A stretch of 64,000 nucleotides of DNA from Sphingopyxis sp. JAI128 (GTDB lineage Bacteria; Pseudomonadota; Alphaproteobacteria; Sphingomonadales; Sphingomonadaceae), in the NCBI RefSeq assembly GCF_014207235.1, contig NZ_JACHDA010000003.1, positions 248,001 to 312,000 of the forward strand, read 5' to 3'. Made by a program: the position numbers and the translations under genes. Below are positions 18,541 to 28,249 of the stretch, in pieces. Every line of letters begins with the position of its first letter. Position 1 is the first letter of the stretch. The notes below the pieces were generated by a model. The model was not told the origin of the DNA. It ran no database searches and saw nothing but the letters and a program-made list of their open reading frames with translations.

Positions 18541-20847
18541 TCAGCCGACCTCGCCCCGGATTTCGTCGATCAGCGCCTGTACCTTGGGCAACCGCCCCTC
18601 CTCCTCGTCGAGGATCGCGTGGAACGCGCGGCGTTTGATCGCCGTCAACTCTTCCGCCGCGAACGCGCCCTCGCCCGTGACGCTGCTCGCGACGATATCG
18701 ATCAGCCGGTCGGCGCCGTGGAGGCGACCCCACAAATAGTCGTTCTCGCGATACGCGCGGCTGAAAAAGGCGCCGAAGCTGTTGAATTCCACGCCTTTCA
18801 GCATCGCCGCCGCGCCGCCGGTGCGAATCGCGGTGGCGTCCGACGGCGAAATGCGGTCGATCTTGATCGGGTCGAATTCGTCGAACCCCTCGCCCTGCAA
18901 GAGCGGCAACGTCGCGATGTCGTAAAAGGGATAGCCCAGATAGGCGAAGAGCATCGTGCGCCGGTCGTCCTTGGGAAGCTTCGCAAGCGCCGCCGCGATC
19001 ACCTCGTCGGTTTCGGCATCGAGCGCGACAAGGTCGCGGCGCGCGGCGATCGCGTCGATCCACTGTCCGGGTTCGGTATCGGCCGGCACGTCGAGTTCGG
19101 CGAGCCACGCGTCACCCTCGCGCTCGAGATATTGGCCGAGCGCGGCGAAGATCGTCTCGCGCATTTCCTCGCACACCGGGTCGCGCCGCTCGCGCGTCGC
19201 CTCGACCGACGCATCGAGTTCGCGCGCAAGGAAGCGCAGGCGGCGAATGCGGAACCCGAGGTCGTGGGTGCGGAAAAACTCGATCGCATCGCTGCTCGCG
19301 CCCGCGCCCTTCTTGCCCGATATCCGGTCGAGCCCCCGCGCGCGCGCCTCGGTCCACATCGCGATGCGGCGGTTGATCACATGCACCGGCCCCTCGGGCG
19401 GGACGAGCCGGTCGACGATGTTCGCGATTTCGTCGATCACCGCCGACAGCTTCAAATGTCCATAAGGCGCAAAGGCAAAGCCTGCGCGCGCCGCCGCCTG
19501 GTCCTGCGCCTTCGCGCGCCATTTCGCGAGCCGCGCCGGGGTCGGCGTGTCGAGGAAGAAGGTCGTACCGAACAGCGCCGCGACCTGTTCCTCGACCTCG
19601 ACCTTCATCGCGTCGATGATGTGCTGCATGCGGCGGATGCGGCGCGACATGCCTTCGATCATCTCGATATTCTCGCGGATCGGCTGTTCGCGCGGAATCG
19701 CCGAGAGCGAGCCAAGGATCGTCGGCAGGAAGCCGGGAAGCTGGCCCTGTTCGTCGGGTTCCCCCGGCCTGCCGATGCTGATCGACTTATAGTCGGGCTT
19801 GGGATCGATATAGATGAAGCGCCGGTCGATCTCGCGCCGCGCCGGACGCTGCTTGAGCGCCGCGATCGCCGGCCGGAAGGGTGCATTCGCGAGCACCGAC
19901 CCGTCGATGAGCACGCGGTCGGCGGGGTCGGCATCGGGAACGCGCGGCAGCTGCGCGCGGATGAAGGCGTCGCGGCCGGGCCAGCGGGCGCCGCGCTTTT
20001 CGAGCGCGGTGTCGAGCTCGCGCAGCGTGAAGGGCGGGAAGGCGCCGGGAAAACTTGCGGTCGCGCGCGCCGCAGCGACGAGCCCCGGCACGTCGTCGAG
20101 CCGCTTGCCCGCGCGGCCGTCCTGCCGGAATCGCATGACCAACCGATGCTCCTGCTCGGTCACGCGCGGCGGGCTGTTGAGCGTCAGCTGTTCCTTGTGC
20201 CCGGCAAAATCGGTCACCGACACGATCAGGTCGATGGGCTGCGCGGCCGGAACGAGCGGCGGGCCGTGCGTGCCCGCGTCCATCGCGTCGAAGGCGTCCA
20301 GAAGCAGGTTGGTGAACGTCTCGCCGCCAAAGGGCGGTTCGAACCAGCGCGCGCGCACGAACCGCGACAGCTTCGCCCGCACCTCGTCCTGCGCGCCCTC
20401 GCCGACGGTGCGGTCGATCGCATTGCCGCGCCGCTTCATCGCCCAGCCGGCGATCGGCACCGCCCAGAATTTCGTCATCGCCGACAAGGGCCGCGCGTCG
20501 GGGTCGAGCAGGCTGTCGACGTCGGCGTCGTCCAGCCACAGTTCGGTCAGCGGATCGAGCGACTTGCCCGTCGCGAGCCCGCGCGCGAGGAAGATGCCGT
20601 TGATCCCGCCCGCGCTCGCCCCCGCGATAATGTCGGGAAGGACACGCAGCTTGATATTGGCCCGCTCGGCGATCGCGGCGAGCAGGTCGCGGTAGACGCC
20701 GCCCGACCCGTCCATCGCTGCGCGGTCGTGAAAGGCGCGCGAGGCTGCGGCGAGCCGCCAAATCTCCTTGGTGATGCCGTGCATATATACGGCAAGGCTG
20801 ATGCCGCCGTAACAGATCAGGGCGAAGCGTAGTTCCTTTTCCCGCAT
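18541..20847 (-). CDS. Patatin-like phospholipase-related protein (DUF3376 type)
   Basis: This 768-residue protein opens with 'LICYGGISLAVYMHG', a variant of the patatin oxyanion loop, followed by the nucleophile serine S78 in 'IIAGASAGGINGIFLARG' (GxSxG, 76-80). The second catalytic element is 'VLIDGSVLANAPFRPA', with the DG aspartate. The C-terminal half, with many charged residues, corresponds to the DUF3376 region of the TIGR03607-type patatin-related proteins. These are probable lipid acyl hydrolases; the substrate is unknown. I start at 20847, because the residues coded before it are Lys/Arg-rich and not conserved looking. No signal peptide is present, so it is probably cytoplasmic or peripheral. 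Divergent from the TonB receptor. Confidence 0.88.
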   Translation of the reverse strand: MREKELRFALICYGGISLAVYMHGITKEIWRLAAASRAFHDRAAMDGSGGVYRDLLAAIAERANIKLRVLPDIIAGASAGGINGIFLARGLATGKSLDPLTELWLDDADVDSLLDPDARPLSAMTKFWAVPIAGWAMKRRGNAIDRTVGEGAQDEVRAKLSRFVRARWFEPPFGGETFTNLLLDAFDAMDAGTHGPPLVPAAQPIDLIVSVTDFAGHKEQLTLNSPPRVTEQEHRLVMRFRQDGRAGKRLDDVPGLVAAARATASFPGAFPPFTLRELDTALEKRGARWPGRDAFIRAQLPRVPDADPADRVLIDGSVLANAPFRPAIAALKQRPARREIDRRFIYIDPKPDYKSISIGRPGEPDEQGQLPGFLPTILGSLSAIPREQPIRENIEMIEGMSRRIRRMQHIIDAMKVEVEEQVAALFGTTFFLDTPTPARLAKWRAKAQDQAAARAGFAFAPYGHLKLSAVIDEIANIVDRLVPPEGPVHVINRRIAMWTEARARGLDRISGKKGAGASSDAIEFFRTHDLGFRIRRLRFLARELDASVEATRERRDPVCEEMRETIFAALGQYLEREGDAWLAELDVPADTEPGQWIDAIAARRDLVALDAETDEVIAAALAKLPKDDRRTMLFAYLGYPFYDIATLPLLQGEGFDEFDPIKIDRISPSDATAIRTGGAAAMLKGVEFNSFGAFFSRAYRENDYLWGRLHGADRLIDIVASSVTGEGAFAAEELTAIKRRAFHAILDEEEGRLPKVQALIDEIRGEVG

Positions 20848-20924
20848 TGCTAAGATGATAGCGCGCTTTGACGAGGCTGTCCCCTGTCCCTTGGTCGATA
20901 CAGGATTGCCTTTCCTCTTGCTTT

Positions 20925-20939
20925 TGCGAATGTGTCGCA
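20925..20939. promoter_or_regulatory. Short palindrome upstream of the TonB receptor, possible Fur-type site
   Basis: TGCGAATGTGTCGCA has half sites TGCGA and TCGCA around five bases, 30 bp before the receptor start. Its form is similar to alphaproteobacterial Fur sites (TGCnAAT-n-TnGCA from memory). Binding by Fur is inference. Confidence 0.35.
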
Positions 20940-20968
20940 CTAGCGCGCGCTCCGAACAGGAGTTTTAG

Positions 20969-23140
20969 ATGAACCGCACATTCGCTCTCGCCGCGCTCGC
21001 TTGCACGGCGCTGTCCTCGCCCGCGTTCGCGCAGGATATGACGCCCGCTGACACGGCGGAGGACGAAGGCACGATCATCGTCACCGCGGCGCGCACGATC
21101 CTGCCGCCGAATGCGCTGCCGCTGACGATCGATGTGATCGACAAGGATGTGCTCGACCAGCAGATCGCGATCTCGGGGTCGGTCACCGACGCGGTCGCGA
21201 CGCTCTCGCCCAGCTTCTCGCCGACGCGCCAGAAGCTCTCGGGCGCGGGCGAGACGCTGCGCGGCCGATCGCCGCTTTACGCGATCAACGGTATCCCTCA
21301 ATCGACCCCGCTGCGCGACGGCAGCCGCGACGGCTTCACGATCGACGGCTTTTTCGTCGACCGGGTCGAGCTGATCTTCGGGTCGAACGCGTTGCAGGGG
21401 GTCGGCGGCACCGGCGGCATCGTCAACCAGGTCACCGTCGGTGCACCGGCCGAAGAGGGCGTGTCGGGCCGCGCGCTGCTCCAGGCAACCGCCGATAATG
21501 ATTTCTCCGACGAGGGCATGGGCGGCAAGGTCGCGGGGCTGGTCCAATATAAGGCCGGGCGCTTCGATGCGTCGGTCGGCGCCGCCTGGGAACGGCGCGG
21601 CGTCTTTTTCGACGGCGAAGGCCGGCCCGTCGGGATCAACCTGACGCAGGGCGAAACGCAGGATTCGGAAACGCTCTCGCTGTTCGGCCGCTTCGGTTAC
21701 GCGGTGACCGACACGATGCGGCTCGACCTGATCGCCAGCCGCTTCGAACTCGAAGGCGACGGCGATTATGCCGCGGTCGCGGGCAACAAGCTCGGCGGCG
21801 TGCCGACGAGCGCGGAACCGGGCATCCCGCCGGGCGTCCCCGCGACGGGGCGCACCGAAAGCGTCGCGCTGTCGCTCACCGATACCGACCTTGGCGGCGG
21901 CAATTTCATCAGCCAGATTTTCTGGAACCGCAGCCGCGACACCTTCGGCGGCGAACCCAACCCGATCGCGACCTTCCAGGATCCGGCGATCGCGCCGCGC
22001 GGCACCTTGTTCGACCAGTCGCAGAACCGCAGCCGCAAATATGGCGGCAAGCTGAGCTATGAACGGACGGTGCCGGGGCTCGATGCGCTGACGCTGATCG
22101 CGGGGTTCGACGCGCTGTGGGATTCGACCGAGCAAAGGCTGATCGCGACCGACCGCGCCTGGGTGCCGCCGACCGATTTCCGCAGCCTTGCGCCCTTCGG
22201 CCAGGCGAACCTCAAGCTGGCGAACGGTCTTGTCCGGCTCGCGGGCGGCGTGCGCTATGAAAATGTGAAGATCACGATCGACGATTATCGCACGCTCGCG
22301 TCGACCACCTTCGACGGCACCGATGAATCGACCTACGGCGGTGTTGCCGTCGCCGGCGGCAGCCCGACTTTCGACGATGTGCTGCTGAACGGCGGCGTGA
22401 TCGTCGAGCCGGTCCCCGGCATTCGCGCCTATGCGAGCTATGCCGAGGGCTATACCGTCCCCGACGTCGGCCGCATCACCCGCGCGGTGCGCACGGCGGG
22501 AACCGACATCGACAATTTCCTCGATATCTCGCCGATCGTCTCGAACAACCGCGAACTGGGGGTCGAGGTCAAGCGCGGCCCGCTCGATGCCAGCGCCACC
22601 TATTTCTGGTCGTCGAGCAAGAAGGGCCAGTTGCTCATCGCGCGCCCCGACGGAATTTTCGACGTGCAGCGCCAGCGCGTCGAGATCGAGGGGCTGGAGA
22701 TCAATCTCGCGGTCAGGATGCCGGTCGACGGGCTCACGCTCTCGGCGGGCTATGCGCATATCACCGGCCGGTTCGACGACGACGAGGACGGCGTGGTCGA
22801 AACCGATCTCGACGGCGCGAATATCTCGCCCGACCGGCTGAACCTGGCCGCGGCCTACGCGAAGGGCCCTGTCTCGGCGCGCGTGCAGACGCAATTCTAC
22901 CTGGCGCGCACCTTCCGCGGCCCGAACCGGGATGCGCGCAACGATTTCGAAGGGTACAACCTCACCGACGCGATCGTCCGCTATCAGACCAGCATCGGGG
23001 GGATCAGCTTCGCGGTGTCGAACCTGTTCGACAAGCAATATATCAGTTACGCAAGCGACACCCAGCGCCCGACCGACAATTTCTTCAACTTCGCGGGGCG
23101 CGGCAGGACCTTCACGCTCGGCTGGGACTATCGCTTTTAA
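20969..23140 (+). CDS. TonB-dependent outer-membrane receptor
   Basis: A 723-residue protein. The signal peptide ends at 'SSPAFAQD', the TonB box region is 'EGTIIVTAARTILPP', the plug domain spans about 45-150 ('RSPLYAINGIPQ', 'DGFFVDRVELIFGSNALQGV'), and the rest is a beta barrel ending in 'FTLGWDYRF' with terminal aromatic Phe. The gene is followed directly, with no gap, by a PepSY-type membrane protein, a combination typical of siderophore systems in which the PepSY protein reduces or releases iron. An uptake role for a ferric siderophore is therefore likely, but the ligand cannot be named. A candidate Fur-type site precedes it. Confidence 0.92.
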   Translation: MNRTFALAALACTALSSPAFAQDMTPADTAEDEGTIIVTAARTILPPNALPLTIDVIDKDVLDQQIAISGSVTDAVATLSPSFSPTRQKLSGAGETLRGRSPLYAINGIPQSTPLRDGSRDGFTIDGFFVDRVELIFGSNALQGVGGTGGIVNQVTVGAPAEEGVSGRALLQATADNDFSDEGMGGKVAGLVQYKAGRFDASVGAAWERRGVFFDGEGRPVGINLTQGETQDSETLSLFGRFGYAVTDTMRLDLIASRFELEGDGDYAAVAGNKLGGVPTSAEPGIPPGVPATGRTESVALSLTDTDLGGGNFISQIFWNRSRDTFGGEPNPIATFQDPAIAPRGTLFDQSQNRSRKYGGKLSYERTVPGLDALTLIAGFDALWDSTEQRLIATDRAWVPPTDFRSLAPFGQANLKLANGLVRLAGGVRYENVKITIDDYRTLASTTFDGTDESTYGGVAVAGGSPTFDDVLLNGGVIVEPVPGIRAYASYAEGYTVPDVGRITRAVRTAGTDIDNFLDISPIVSNNRELGVEVKRGPLDASATYFWSSSKKGQLLIARPDGIFDVQRQRVEIEGLEINLAVRMPVDGLTLSAGYAHITGRFDDDEDGVVETDLDGANISPDRLNLAAAYAKGPVSARVQTQFYLARTFRGPNRDARNDFEGYNLTDAIVRYQTSIGGISFAVSNLFDKQYISYASDTQRPTDNFFNFAGRGRTFTLGWDYRF

Positions 23141-24229
23141 ATGATGAAGCTGCTCGACACGCTACACCGCTGGACGGGGGGCCTGATCGGCCTCCTGCTC
23201 GCGCTGCTCGGCCTGTCGGGCACGATCCTGCTCTACGAGCATCTGTGGATCGGCGTGCCGGGCACGGGCGATGCGCTGCGCGGCGACCTCGCGACGGTCG
23301 CTGCGACCACCGAAAAGCTGATGGCGACGCCGGGCGCGCAGGGCATCATCTTTGCCGACGAGCGCTTCGGGCTGCACCAACTACGTTTTGGAGAGGGCGC
23401 GGGCGCCTACGCCAGCCAGTCGGGCGAGATCGCGACGCGCTGGCCGAGCCAGTGGGAACGGCCCGAACTCTGGATCTTCGACTTCCACCATCACCTGTTC
23501 GCCGGCGACAGCGGCGAATGGGTGATCGGCATCGCGGGGCTGTGCGGGCTGTTCTTCGTGATCAGCGGCGTCGTCCTGTGGTGGCGCACGCGGCGGACAT
23601 TCCAGCTTCGCCTGTGGCCGAAGCGCCTGTCGCGCCCGTCGATCCTCATGCACCACCGCGACCTCGGCATCGTCGTCGCGCCCTTGCTGCTGATCTCGAT
23701 CGTCACCGGCACGATGATGATCTTCCGCCCCTTCGCGATGATGATGATCGCGCCCTTCGGCTCGCCCGCCGAGGCCGCGAAGGCCATCGAACCGCCGAAA
23801 TACAAGGGCGGCCCGCTCGCCACAAAACCCGATTATGCGGCGATGCTGGCTGAAGCGCGGCGCCGTTTTCCCGACGCCGAATTCCGCATCCTCAGCCTGC
23901 CGCGCAAGACGGGCGATCCGATCAGCCTGCGCATGCGACAACAGGCGGAATGGCTCCCCAACGGTCGCTCGACCCTGTGGTTCGACGCGGCGAGCGGCAA
24001 ACTGCTTGGCGCGCGCGACGCTCTCGCAATGCCGTCCGGCGCCCAGGCGTTCAACAAGGCTTTCCCTATCCACGCGTCGAAGGTCGGCGGCTGGACGTGG
24101 CGGATCGTGATGACGATCTCGGGCCTCGCGCTGACGCTGCTCGGGAGCTTCGCGGTGTGGAGTTTCTGGTTCCGGCGGCCGAAGCCGGCGAAGCCACCGG
24201 CAACGACAGCGGCGCTGGCATCGGTCTAG
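23141..24229 (+). CDS. PepSY-associated membrane protein, siderophore reductase-like
   Basis: This 362-residue inner-membrane protein starts immediately after the receptor stop (TAA-ATG). It has an N-terminal membrane helix ('WTGGLIGLLLALLGLSGTIL'), a large periplasmic region, a His-rich segment 'DFHHHLFAGDSGEW', helices near residues 130, 190 and 325, and 'VSGVVLWWRTRRTF'-like 'ISGVVLWWRTRRTF'. The HxxxH pairs in the helices are typical of heme ligands in PepSY_TM proteins that reduce ferric siderophores such as FoxB. The role is an inference from family and position. A repeat follows. Confidence 0.88.
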   Translation: MMKLLDTLHRWTGGLIGLLLALLGLSGTILLYEHLWIGVPGTGDALRGDLATVAATTEKLMATPGAQGIIFADERFGLHQLRFGEGAGAYASQSGEIATRWPSQWERPELWIFDFHHHLFAGDSGEWVIGIAGLCGLFFVISGVVLWWRTRRTFQLRLWPKRLSRPSILMHHRDLGIVVAPLLLISIVTGTMMIFRPFAMMMIAPFGSPAEAAKAIEPPKYKGGPLATKPDYAAMLAEARRRFPDAEFRILSLPRKTGDPISLRMRQQAEWLPNGRSTLWFDAASGKLLGARDALAMPSGAQAFNKAFPIHASKVGGWTWRIVMTISGLALTLLGSFAVWSFWFRRPKPAKPPATTAALASV

Positions 24230-24286
24230 TCGCGCTGGGCCGCGTCAGCTTCGGGGTGGTTAGCCGTCACAGCCAGCTCCCCCCTC

Positions 24287-24406
24287 GTCACCCCGGACTT
24301 GATCCGGGGTCGAAGCGATCGGGAGGTGGAGGGGCCGCGTTAAGCCTCTCCATCAGCGCTTCGCGCTGCCACCTCCCCATGGCTTCGCCACAGGGAGGAT
24401 TTAGGG
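24287..24406. repeat. Intergenic repeat block after the PepSY gene
   Basis: 24287-24311 is a copy of the GTCAnCCCGGACTTGATCCGGGnTC-type repeat also seen as a pair at 11541-11626. It is followed by a small hairpin AGCGCTTCGCGCT and by CCTCCC/GGGAGG arms around a 'TGGCTTCGCCA' core near 24377-24405. Together they form a compound hairpin region between two genes read in the same direction, ending 79 bp before priA. Confidence 0.55.
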
Positions 24407-24484
24407 CAACTATCGGTCACTAGCCGACACTGCCACCCTAGGCGCTTTCCTATTTTACCCGCCGCCCTATATCCTGCGCAGCCC

Positions 24485-26653
24485 ATGACCCGCGCCCGCG
24501 TCCTCCTTTTGACCGCCGCTCTCGGCCCGCTCGATTATCGCGTTCCGCAGGGCAGCGAAGCGCCGCTCGGCAGCGTCGTCGTCGTGCCGCTCGGCCCGCG
24601 CAAGATGGGCGGCGTGGTGTGGGAGGACAGCGCGTTCGGCGCGCCGGAACCCGTCGGCGACAACCGGCTGCGCAACCTCTTCGAAGTGGTGGCCGTGCCG
24701 CCAATCGCGGCGCCTCTCCGCCGCCTGATCGAATGGACGAGCGATTATTATCTGGCGCCGCCGGGATCGGTGCTGCGCATGGTACTGCCCGGCGCAGCCT
24801 TCGCCGATGCGCGGCGGCCGATCGTCGAATATCGCGCCACCGGCGAACTCCCCGCCCGTATGACCCCGCAGCGCACCGTCGCGCTCGAAAAGATCGGCCG
24901 GCGGCAGGGCATCGTGCGCGAACTCGCCGCGATGGCCGAAGTCAGCGAGGCGGTGATCCGCGGGCTCGTCCAGACGGGCGCGCTCGAAGCAGTGAGCGTG
25001 TCGGCCGACCAGCCCTATCCGCAGCCCGATTCCACCTTTGCTCCACCCGACCTGTCGGCGGAACAGACGGCAGCGGCACGGCAGCTTCGCGACGCGGTCG
25101 CGGCGGCGCAATTCGAAACGCTGCTCCTCGACGGCGTCACCGGATCGGGGAAGACCGAAGTCTATATGGAAGCGATCGCCGCCGCGATCGGCGCGGGCAA
25201 GCAAGCGCTCGTCCTCCTCCCCGAAATCGCGCTGACCGAACCGATGCTGACGCGCTTTGCCGCGCGCTTCGGCTGCGAGCCCGTCGCCTGGCATTCGGGA
25301 CTGCGCTCGACCGAGCGCCGCCGCGCCTGGCACAGCATCGCCGCGGGCGAAGCGAAGATCGTCGTCGGCGCGCGCTCGGCACTGTTCCTCCCTTACGCCA
25401 ATCTCGGCGTGATCGTCGTCGACGAGGCGCATGAGACGAGCTTCAAGCAGGAGGACGGGGTCCATTATCACGCGCGCGACGTCGGAGTGATGCGCGGCCA
25501 TTTCGAAGGGCTGCCGGTCATCCTCGCGAGCGCGACCCCCGCGCTCGAAAGCCTCGCAATGGTCGAGGCCGGCCGCTATCGCCATATCCAGCTGCCCGCG
25601 CGCTTCGGCGGCGCGACGCTGCCCGACCTTGCGGCGATCGACATGCGGCAGGACCCGCCCGACCGCGGCCGCTGGCTCGCGCCGCCGCTCGTCGACGCGC
25701 TCGCCGACCGGCTCCAAAAGGGTGAGCAGAGCCTGCTGTTCCTCAACCGCCGCGGCTTCGCGCCGCTGACCTTGTGCCGGACGTGCGGCCACCGCATCCA
25801 GTGCCCCAACTGCACCGCGTGGATGGTCGAGCACCGCCTCGTCCACCGCCTCGCCTGCCATCATTGCGGCCACGTGATGCCGCCGCCGCGGCTCTGCCCC
25901 GAATGCGACGACGAGGACAGTCTTGTTGCGTGCGGCCCCGGGGTCGAGCGCGTCGCCGACGAGGTGGCGCTGCGCTTCCCCGAAGCGCGCACCGCTATCG
26001 TCACCTCGGACACGCTCTGGTCGCCCGCCAAGGCCGCCGAGTTCGTCGACAATGTCGAAGGCGGCCTCGTCGACATCATCATCGGCACCCAGCTCGTCAC
26101 CAAGGGCTATCATTTCCCCAACCTCACGCTCGTCGGCGTCGTAGACGCCGACCTCGGGCTCGACGGCGGCGACCTCCGCGCCTCCGAACGTACCTTTCAG
26201 CAGATCGCGCAGGTCGCGGGGCGCGCGGGGCGCGGGGTCAAGCCGGGGGAGGTGCTGATCCAGACGCGCGTGCCGGAGGCGCCGGTGATGGCGGCACTCG
26301 TCGCAAACGACCGCGACGGTTTTTACGCGGCCGAGGCCGCCGCGCGCAAATTCGCCGGCGCGCCGCCCTATGGCCGCTTCGCCGCGCTCGTCATCTCGTC
26401 GGAGGATATCGAGGTCGCGCGCGGGCAGGCGCAGCGACTGGGAGCGAAGGCGCCGGTAGCCGAAGGGCTCGCCGTCTACGGGCCCGCGCCGGCGCCCCTC
26501 GCAATGCTGCGCGGCCGCCACCGCTTCCGCCTCTTGCTCCACGCGCCGCGCAGCTTCGACCTGCAAGGGACGATCCGCGCGTGGGTGGACAGCGTCGAAT
26601 GGTCGACCAAGGCACGGCTCGCGATCGACATCGACCCTTATAGTTTCGTCTGA
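24485..26653 (+). CDS. priA: Primosomal protein N' (replication restart helicase PriA)
   Basis: This 722-residue superfamily-2 helicase restarts stalled replication forks. It has the N-terminal 3'-end binding domain ('MTRARVLLLTAALGPLDYRV'), Walker A 'GVTGSGKTEVYMEAIAAA' near residues 217-224, the DEAH box 'IVVDEAHETSFKQEDG' near 312, and the zinc-binding insert with eight cysteines ('CRTCGHRIQCPNC', 'CHHCGHVMPPPRLCPEC'). The later motif 'QQIAQVAGRAGRG' completes the helicase core. Length agrees with E. coli PriA (732). Its end is 66 bp before the next gene. Confidence 0.97.
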   Translation: MTRARVLLLTAALGPLDYRVPQGSEAPLGSVVVVPLGPRKMGGVVWEDSAFGAPEPVGDNRLRNLFEVVAVPPIAAPLRRLIEWTSDYYLAPPGSVLRMVLPGAAFADARRPIVEYRATGELPARMTPQRTVALEKIGRRQGIVRELAAMAEVSEAVIRGLVQTGALEAVSVSADQPYPQPDSTFAPPDLSAEQTAAARQLRDAVAAAQFETLLLDGVTGSGKTEVYMEAIAAAIGAGKQALVLLPEIALTEPMLTRFAARFGCEPVAWHSGLRSTERRRAWHSIAAGEAKIVVGARSALFLPYANLGVIVVDEAHETSFKQEDGVHYHARDVGVMRGHFEGLPVILASATPALESLAMVEAGRYRHIQLPARFGGATLPDLAAIDMRQDPPDRGRWLAPPLVDALADRLQKGEQSLLFLNRRGFAPLTLCRTCGHRIQCPNCTAWMVEHRLVHRLACHHCGHVMPPPRLCPECDDEDSLVACGPGVERVADEVALRFPEARTAIVTSDTLWSPAKAAEFVDNVEGGLVDIIIGTQLVTKGYHFPNLTLVGVVDADLGLDGGDLRASERTFQQIAQVAGRAGRGVKPGEVLIQTRVPEAPVMAALVANDRDGFYAAEAAARKFAGAPPYGRFAALVISSEDIEVARGQAQRLGAKAPVAEGLAVYGPAPAPLAMLRGRHRFRLLLHAPRSFDLQGTIRAWVDSVEWSTKARLAIDIDPYSFV

Positions 26654-26719
26654 AAGGCAGGACTTTACACCTCGGCGCCGTGCTGTCAGCATGGAAACAA
26701 TAAAGCCGGGGGAGCTTTC

Positions 26720-28243
26720 ATGATCAGGATTTGGGCAGCAGCGGCCGCAATGGTCGCGGCACTTGTCGCAACTGCGGCCGATGCGCGCTGGATGCGCGCG
26801 GAAACCGACAGTTTCATCATCTACAGCGAAGGCAGCGAAAAATCGCTGCGCGAGTTCGCGGCGACGCTTCAGCGGTTCGACGTCGCGCTACGCCTGCTGC
26901 TCGAGGTCAAGGAACAGGGCGAAGCCAATCGCCTGCCCATCTATCTGCTGGGTTCGACCGGCGAGGTCGCAAAGCTCTACACCGGGTCGCGGTCCGCGTC
27001 CTTCGTCGGCTTCTACCGGACCGATCGCGACGGCAGCTTCGCGGTGTCGCACCGGGAGAATGGCGGGCGCTCGCGCGGCACCTCGGCATCGCAGGAAACG
27101 CTGTTCCACGAATATGCGCATCATTTCATGAAGCGCTATCGCACCGGCGCCTATCCGGCGTGGATTATCGAGGGGTTTGCCGAATATTATTCGACGATCG
27201 ATTTCGACAAGAATGGCAAGGCACTGATCGGCAAACCCGCCTATGGCCGGCAATATGGCCTTGTGGAATTGCCGCAGATACCGGTCGAGACGCTTCTTGC
27301 GACCGACCCCCATTCGCTGAAGACGGTCGGCCAGGTCGATGTCTATTATGGGCGCGCCTGGCTTTTGACGCATATGTTGTTCCACGATACGCCGCGCGAC
27401 GGGCAACTCGTCGCCTATGCCCGTGCGATCAATGCGGGGATCGAAGCCGAACAGGCGGCGCGCCAGGTGTTCGGCGACCTCGACCGGCTCGACAAGGATC
27501 TCGCCGCCTATCTCCGGCGCCCGCTCAATTATCGCATCACGCGCGACGCGATCCCCGTTCCCACCCGGATCGCCGTGACCGCCCTGCCCCCGGGCGAGGA
27601 TGCCGCGATCCCGCTGCGGCTCGCGCGGCTGAACGCCCGCTCGGCGGACGATGCCCGCGCCGCCCGCGACGGCCTTCGGACGCTGGCATCGGCCCATGCG
27701 GGCGACGCGGCGGTCTGGTTCGAATATGCGGCCGCCGAATGGGCGCTCGACAAGGAAAGCCGCGACCTCGCCACGGTACGAAGCGCACTCGACCGCGCGA
27801 TCGCGATCGACCCCGATCATGTCCGCGCCAACGTCCTGCTCGGCGAACTGCTGATGCACGAACTCGAGCAAAAGGGCGATTATGACGATGCCGGCTGGCA
27901 AAAGGCGCGCGAGCCCATCGCCCTTGCGAACCGGACCGATCCCGACGATCCGCTGCCGCTCTACGTCTATTTCCAGAGCTTCATCGATCAGGGCGAGGCG
28001 CCGCCCGACATCGCGGTCGACGGGCTCGAACAGGCGTTCCGGCTTGCCCCCGAAAATATCGAGATACGCGTTGCCCATGCCTTCGCGCTCGCCAACCGGG
28101 GTCGCTTCACATCGGCGATCCGGCTCGCCCAGTCGATCGCGTTCGACCCGCATATGGGCGCGCAGGCGCGGCCGTTCCTCGAACAATTGCTGCGGCTGCG
28201 CGACCAGCGCGAGGGCAGGCGGGCGCCGGGCGCCGCCGAATAG
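26720..28243 (+). CDS. Exported HExxH protein with TPR-like C-terminus (paralogue A)
   Basis: A 507-residue protein with a cleavable signal peptide ending near 'TAADARW'. Residues 25-60 ('AETDSFIIYSEGSEKSLREF') begin the domain typical of DUF1570-like peptidases. The zinc motif is H130-E131-x-x-H134 ('TLFHEYAHHFMKRY'), with a likely third ligand E151 in 'PAWIIEGFAEYYS' (gluzincin pattern HExxH-16-E). The C-terminal 250 residues are Ala-rich helical repeats of TPR type ('AIAIDPDHVRANVLLGELLM'). The protein is a probable periplasmic zinc metallopeptidase. It is a paralogue of the gene at 29131, with a minus-strand gene between them. Substrate and role are unknown. Confidence 0.75.
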   Translation: MIRIWAAAAAMVAALVATAADARWMRAETDSFIIYSEGSEKSLREFAATLQRFDVALRLLLEVKEQGEANRLPIYLLGSTGEVAKLYTGSRSASFVGFYRTDRDGSFAVSHRENGGRSRGTSASQETLFHEYAHHFMKRYRTGAYPAWIIEGFAEYYSTIDFDKNGKALIGKPAYGRQYGLVELPQIPVETLLATDPHSLKTVGQVDVYYGRAWLLTHMLFHDTPRDGQLVAYARAINAGIEAEQAARQVFGDLDRLDKDLAAYLRRPLNYRITRDAIPVPTRIAVTALPPGEDAAIPLRLARLNARSADDARAARDGLRTLASAHAGDAAVWFEYAAAEWALDKESRDLATVRSALDRAIAIDPDHVRANVLLGELLMHELEQKGDYDDAGWQKAREPIALANRTDPDDPLPLYVYFQSFIDQGEAPPDIAVDGLEQAFRLAPENIEIRVAHAFALANRGRFTSAIRLAQSIAFDPHMGAQARPFLEQLLRLRDQREGRRAPGAAE

Positions 28244-28249
28244 GCCCGG

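Noticed and set aside
19787..23038. 1083-codon open frame on the minus strand
   Set aside because: It lies opposite the TonB receptor and runs through the patatin gene in another frame. The translation is Arg/Asp/Ala-rich with no domain, and both genes it covers are well supported. Such shadows are common at this GC content.
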